Below, one piece after another: positions 60,603-64,000 of a stretch of DNA of 64,000 nucleotides. Origin of the DNA: Nocardioides sp. S5 (GTDB lineage Bacteria > Actinomycetota > Actinomycetes > Propionibacteriales > Nocardioidaceae). Where the stretch lies: the NCBI RefSeq assembly GCF_017310035.1, contig NZ_CP022296.1, forward strand, positions 2,542,001 to 2,606,000, read 5' to 3'. The number at the start of each line of letters is the position of its first letter. Position 1 is the first letter of the stretch. The notes beneath the pieces are model-generated. The model had not been told where the DNA came from. It was given only the letters and a program-made list of their open reading frames with translations, and ran no database searches. The translations under genes were made by a program, and so were the position numbers.

Positions 60603-61495
60603 TCGTCCTCCTGGGGGTCCGGGGCCGGGACGTCCGACGTGAGGCCGTCGGTCCCGGTGCCGCCATCTTCGTCGGGCGGCGGGGCGCCGTCGAATTCGTC
60701 GTGGATCTCCACGTCGCCGTCCTCGGCGCCGGTCCAGCGCACCGTCAGCTCGCCCAGCGGCGTGACCTGGTCGAAGGACACCGCGCCCTCGCGGAAGAGC
60801 TCGAGGAGCGAGAGGAAGCGCGCGACGGTCGTGAGCCGGTCCGGGGAGTCACCGCACAGCGCCCGGAAGGTCATCGTGCCGGTGCGCCGCAGCCGGTCGA
60901 CGACCAGCTGCGCCTGCTCGCGCACGCTGACCCTGGCGGCGTGGATGTGGTGCAGCGACACCTCGAGCACCGGCTTGGGCTCCATCGCCCTGGCCGCGAG
61001 CTGGGCGAACTGCTCGAGACCGATCCCGATGAGCACCTCGGGCAGCAGCGTGGCGAAGCGCTCTTCGAGCCCGACCGCGCGCGGGTGGCTGCGCGACTCC
61101 GAGGCGATGCGCTCCTCGAGCACCGAGGCCACGAGCTTGAAGGCGCGGTACTGCATCAGCCGCGCGAAGAGCAGGTCGCGCGCCTCGAGGAGGGCGAGGT
61201 CCTCCTCGTCCTCCACGTCGCCCTGCGGGAGCAGCCGCGCCGCCTTGAGGTCGAGCAGGGTCGCAGCGACCACGAGGAAGGACGTCGTCTGCTCGAGGTC
61301 CCACGCGCCACCGAGGTTCTTGACGTGCGCGATGAACTCGTCGGTGACCTGCGAGAGCGCCACCTCGGTGATGTCGAGCTTGTGCTTGGCGATCAGGCCG
61401 AGCAGCAGGTCGAAGGGACCCTCGAAGTTGTCCAGGCGTACGGCGAACGCCGGGGTCTCGCTCCCCGGCTCGGCGAGGTCGGCGGCGCCGCTCAC
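60599..61495 (-). CDS. scpA: Segregation and condensation protein A
   Basis: Kleisin subunit of the Smc complex, 298 residues. N-terminal Smc-binding part FAVRLDNFEGPFDLLLGLIA, then KHKLDITEVALSQVTDEF, the middle EDLALLEARDLLFARLMQYR and C-terminal winged helix FRALCGDSPDRLTTVARFLS, LLELFREGAVSFDQVTPLGE. Both ends carry acidic, variable extensions. Coupled to scpB (ATGA). Confidence 0.95.
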   Translation of the reverse strand: MSGAADLAEPGSETPAFAVRLDNFEGPFDLLLGLIAKHKLDITEVALSQVTDEFIAHVKNLGGAWDLEQTTSFLVVAATLLDLKAARLLPQGDVEDEEDLALLEARDLLFARLMQYRAFKLVASVLEERIASESRSHPRAVGLEERFATLLPEVLIGIGLEQFAQLAARAMEPKPVLEVSLHHIHAARVSVREQAQLVVDRLRRTGTMTFRALCGDSPDRLTTVARFLSLLELFREGAVSFDQVTPLGELTVRWTGAEDGDVEIHDEFDGAPPPDEDGGTGTDGLTSDVPAPDPQEDE

Positions 61496-61827
61496 TCGTC
61501 CAGCAGTCGCTGGACAAGCGGGCTGTCGACGCCCTGCGCCTCGAGGTCGGCCAGCACCAGGGCCAGCGCCTCGCGCACCAGGCGACCGCGGTCGACCGCG
61601 AGCCCGTGCTCGCGGCGCAGGGTGAGCCGGGCATGCTCGATGTCGAGGAGCTCGTCGGCGGTGACGTAGACGGTCATCTTCTCGTCGTGGCGGATCCGCC
61701 CGCTCGGGCGCTTGGGACCGGCCTCGGTCTCGGCCTCGTCGGCGACCGCGCGCACCCGGCGCGGGCGCTCGGCAGCGGTCGTCTCGGCGTCGGAGGTCGG
61801 CCGGAACAGGTCGTCCGCGGCCGGCAT
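61492..61827 (-). CDS. Hypothetical protein between parA and scpA
   Basis: Protein of 111 residues (ATG at 61827; a GTG two codons upstream is possible). A disordered N-terminus rich in Ala, Glu and Arg precedes a short fold: KMTVYVTADELLDIEHARLT, then LVREALALVLADLEAQG, suggestive of a ribbon-helix-helix-like DNA-binding module. A small gene at this position is common in actinobacteria. Overlaps the scpA start, so it is probably co-expressed with the condensin genes. Confidence 0.7.
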   Translation of the reverse strand: MPAADDLFRPTSDAETTAAERPRRVRAVADEAETEAGPKRPSGRIRHDEKMTVYVTADELLDIEHARLTLRREHGLAVDRGRLVREALALVLADLEAQGVDSPLVQRLLDE

Positions 61828-61829
61828 GC

Positions 61830-62852
61830 TCACTCGGCGGGCCACCGGGTGAGCACCTCCCTCGCCAGCTGGCGGTAGGCGTCGGCGCCGGTCGACGACG
61901 AGGCGTACGACGTGATCGGCTCCCCGGCGACGGTGGCGTCGGAGAACTTCACCGTGCGGCGGATGACGGTGTGGAAGACGGTGTCGCCCCACGCCGAGAC
62001 CAGGCGCTCCATCACCTCGCGGCTGTGGAGCGTGCGCCCGTCGAACATGGTGCCGAGGACGCCGTCGATCTCGAGCTTGGGGTTGAGCCGCTCACGGACC
62101 TTGTCGATCGTGGTCTTGAGCAGCGCCACGCCGCGGAGCGCGAAGTACTCGCACTCCAGCGGGACGATGACGCCGTCGGAGGCGGTCAGGGCATTGACCG
62201 TCAGCAGGCCGAGCGAGGGCTGGCAGTCGATGAGGATGACGTCGTAGTGCTCGAGCGCCGGTGCCAGCACGCGCTGGAGGGTCTGCTCGCGCGCCACCTC
62301 GTGCACCAGCTGCACCTCGGCGGCCGACAGGTCGATGTTGGACGGCAGGAGGTCCATGCCCTCGATGCCCGACGGCACCACGACCTCGTCGAGGGTGGTC
62401 TCCCGGTCCATCAGCAGGTTGTAGATGGTGGCGTCCATCTCGTGGGGGTTGAGCCCCAGGCCCACCGACAGCGAGCCCTGGGGGTCGAAGTCCACCAGCA
62501 GCACCTTGCGACCGAACTCGGCCAGCGAGGCCCCGAGGTTGATCGTCGTGGTGGTCTTGCCGACACCGCCCTTCTGGTTGCACATCGACACCACGCGCGC
62601 ACCGCCGCGACCGGTCAGCGGGGCCGGGTCCGGGAAGACCGGCATCGGGCGCCCCGTGGGACCGAGCGGGACCACGGCGGGCGGCTGGGTGTCCGCTTCG
62701 GCGATCGGTCGTTCGAAGGGGATCGGCTGGGTCACGTGGTACTCGTCTCGAGATGGGGGGGCGGGTTGCTGCGGCTGGGGTGGTCGGACGAGAGGAGGCA
62801 TCTCGGAGGCACTGCTGCCGAAGTCCTGACCGGGACGTCCCGCACCGCTCAT
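61830..62852 (-). CDS. ParA-family ATPase
   Basis: Protein of 340 residues from the ATG at 62852, which is preceded by GAGGAGCGGAC. About 85 disordered Pro-rich residues precede the deviant Walker A motif CNQKGGVGKTTTTINL, then VLLVDFDPQGSLSVGLGLNP, YDVILIDCQPSLGLLTVNAL and VPLECEYFALRGVALL. This is the second chromosomal ParA type that stands upstream of scpA/scpB in actinobacteria, distinct from the origin-proximal parAB pair. Role in chromosome organisation inferred. Confidence 0.9.
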   Translation of the reverse strand: MSGAGRPGQDFGSSASEMPPLVRPPQPQQPAPPSRDEYHVTQPIPFERPIAEADTQPPAVVPLGPTGRPMPVFPDPAPLTGRGGARVVSMCNQKGGVGKTTTTINLGASLAEFGRKVLLVDFDPQGSLSVGLGLNPHEMDATIYNLLMDRETTLDEVVVPSGIEGMDLLPSNIDLSAAEVQLVHEVAREQTLQRVLAPALEHYDVILIDCQPSLGLLTVNALTASDGVIVPLECEYFALRGVALLKTTIDKVRERLNPKLEIDGVLGTMFDGRTLHSREVMERLVSAWGDTVFHTVIRRTVKFSDATVAGEPITSYASSSTGADAYRQLAREVLTRWPAE

Positions 62853-63102
62853 GTCCGCTCCTCCACACGTCGACCTGGGCTTCGATTGGATCACGCCGAA
62901 GGCCCCGGACTTTGTCGACACGTCGACAGTTCCGAGAACGGCTCGGCGCGACTCTAGGTCCGCCGTGGACACCCCACAACACCGGGACCCGGTCCCACAG
63001 GCGTCGGACCAGATCTGTGCACGGAGCCACGGTCCCGTGCACAGGCGGAGGCTGCCTGTGCACAAACCTGTGCGATCTCCCCGGGAGCGCTCAGCGCCCG
63101 GC
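62853..63102. promoter_or_regulatory. Intergenic region with GTGCAC repeats
   Basis: A perfect 9-bp inverted repeat, GTGCACAGG at 63037-63045 and CCTGTGCAC at 63055-63063, lies just after the helicase gene's stop side. Another TGTGCAC is near 63,016, and GTCGACACGTCGAC is a near-palindrome around 62,914-62,930. The region should hold the parA promoter and the end of the helicase transcript. Operator or terminator function is undecided. Confidence 0.4.
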
Positions 63103-64000
63103 TCAGAGGTCGCCGAGGCGCCGCATCGCGACCGTCGCCAGCACGAGCTCACCGGCGCTGTCGGTGGCGTCGCAGTCGACGACGGCCTCGATCACCCAGT
63201 CGTGGTCGCCCTCGGGGTCGTGGATCGTCTGGCGTACGTCGCGCAGCCGCGCCTCGGTGCCCTCCTCGGCCCCCACCGGCTCGCCGGTGCGCTCCTCCCC
63301 CACGACCAGCAGGTCCGGACCGCGGGCGTCGGCGTCGGTCAGCACCCGGTCGTGCTCGGCGTAGTAGGCCTCGAGCGCCTCGTCCCACACGGACCGGCCG
63401 ACGACCACCTGTCGCGGCGGGTCGGTGCGGTCGGCCGCGGCCCGCTCGAGGCGGACCAGGACGTCGAGGTCGTCGCGGGACACGGCGTCGACCCGCGCCC
63501 ACATCGCGTTGCGGAGCATGACCCGGAACGGACGCTCCTGGCGCGTGAGGGGGCGCGGAGGGGGCGGCGGCTCGTGGTGCGACACCGCGCCCGGCACGTG
63601 CGCCGGGTCGGACAGCGCCTCCCACTCGTCGAGCAGCGAGGAGTCCGTCTGGCGCACCGTCTCCCCCAGCCACTCGATGACGTCCTCCACCTCGGGAGCG
63701 CGGTGCGCCTCGGGCACCGAGTGGCGCAGCGTCCGGTAGGCGTCGGTGAGGTAGCGCAGCACCAGGCCCTCGGAGCGGGCGAGCTGGTAGCGGCCGACGA
63801 AGTCGGTGAACCCCATCCCGTTCTCCCACATCTCCCGCACCACCGACTTCGGCCCCAGGGCGTCGTCGGGGAGCCAGGGGTGCGTCTGCTGGTAGGTCGC
63901 GTAGAGCGCCTCGAGCAGCTCGCGCAGCGGTTGCGGCCAGGTGATCTCCTCGAGCAGCGCCATCCGCTCGTCGTACTCCAGCCCGTCGGCCTTCATCTCG
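63103..64000 (-). CDS. DEAD/DEAH helicase with DUF3516 domain, C-terminal part
   Basis: The frame is open to the right edge, and only the last ~299 residues are present. The sequence (EMKADGLEYDERMALLEEIT, LLEALYATYQQTHPWLPDDA, KSVVREMWENGMGFTDFVGR, GLVLRYLTDAYRTLRHSVPE) matches the C-terminal DUF3516 region of a large actinobacterial helicase. The helicase core is outside the window. The ATG at 63996 is internal. Confidence 0.8.
   Translation of the reverse strand, partial: EMKADGLEYDERMALLEEITWPQPLRELLEALYATYQQTHPWLPDDALGPKSVVREMWENGMGFTDFVGRYQLARSEGLVLRYLTDAYRTLRHSVPEAHRAPEVEDVIEWLGETVRQTDSSLLDEWEALSDPAHVPGAVSHHEPPPPPRPLTRQERPFRVMLRNAMWARVDAVSRDDLDVLVRLERAAADRTDPPRQVVVGRSVWDEALEAYYAEHDRVLTDADARGPDLLVVGEERTGEPVGAEEGTEARLRDVRQTIHDPEGDHDWVIEAVVDCDATDSAGELVLATVAMRRLGDL

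Noticed and set aside
1..64000. CRISPR arrays
   Set aside because: No regularly spaced direct repeats with unique spacers were seen; the repeats found are coding tandem repeats or IS ends.

Overview
The window is high-GC DNA with many GTG starts, ATGA/GTGA gene overlaps and actinobacterial gene families. It fits an actinomycete, most likely in or near Nocardioidaceae (inferred from family content, not tested). It has two parts: a mosaic integrated element at about 1-53,810, and ordinary chromosome at 53,813-64,000, separated by a minus-strand tRNA-Pro(GGG). A tyrosine integrase and an excisionase-like gene sit directly at the 3' side of that tRNA, so this is read as the right end of an integrative and conjugative element (ICE). 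The left end is outside the window.

Layout of the element. 1-6,756: tad/Flp pilus operon ending in a large membrane LysM protein with an activator-like C-terminus. 6,860-9,958: minus-strand hypotheticals, an AAA+ ATPase and a gene beheaded by an IS3 element (9,959-11,318). 11,321-12,590: small genes and a repeat-rich non-coding stretch. 12,591-22,733: primase-polymerase, ParB-like protein and a conjugation (type IV secretion) operon with lipid-facing subunits, M23 hydrolase, TrbL/VirB6-like, SCO6880-like and VirB4-like proteins. 22,869-25,438: divergent metal (probably mercury) resistance module. 25,770-40,555: the second transfer operon (ardC, coupling protein, ssb, DUF4913 and unknowns), interrupted twice. 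A 7.2-kb Tn554-like element (26,552-33,781) splits ardC, and an IS110 element (34,285-35,601) splits the next gene. 40,788-49,409: cargo with two unknown genes, an IS1380 element and a 1590-residue single-chain type ISP restriction-modification protein. 49,543-53,586: HTH gene, terminator, IS21, integrase and excisionase.

The most interesting observations are these. (1) The Tn554-like element sits inside ardC but carries its own complete ardC, and the host gene can be rejoined in frame across it. (2) The IS110 non-coding end contains short matches to its own target and to its own right end, arranged as expected for a bridge RNA. (3) Both ardC genes are preceded by hairpins that overlap the ribosome binding site. 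No relaxase was recognised.

The chromosomal part (54,074-64,000) holds an M23 peptidase and the conserved minus-strand row parA, small gene, scpA, scpB, rluB, aroH-type chorismate mutase, tyrA, cmk, plsC, der, plus the end of a DUF3516-type helicase gene.
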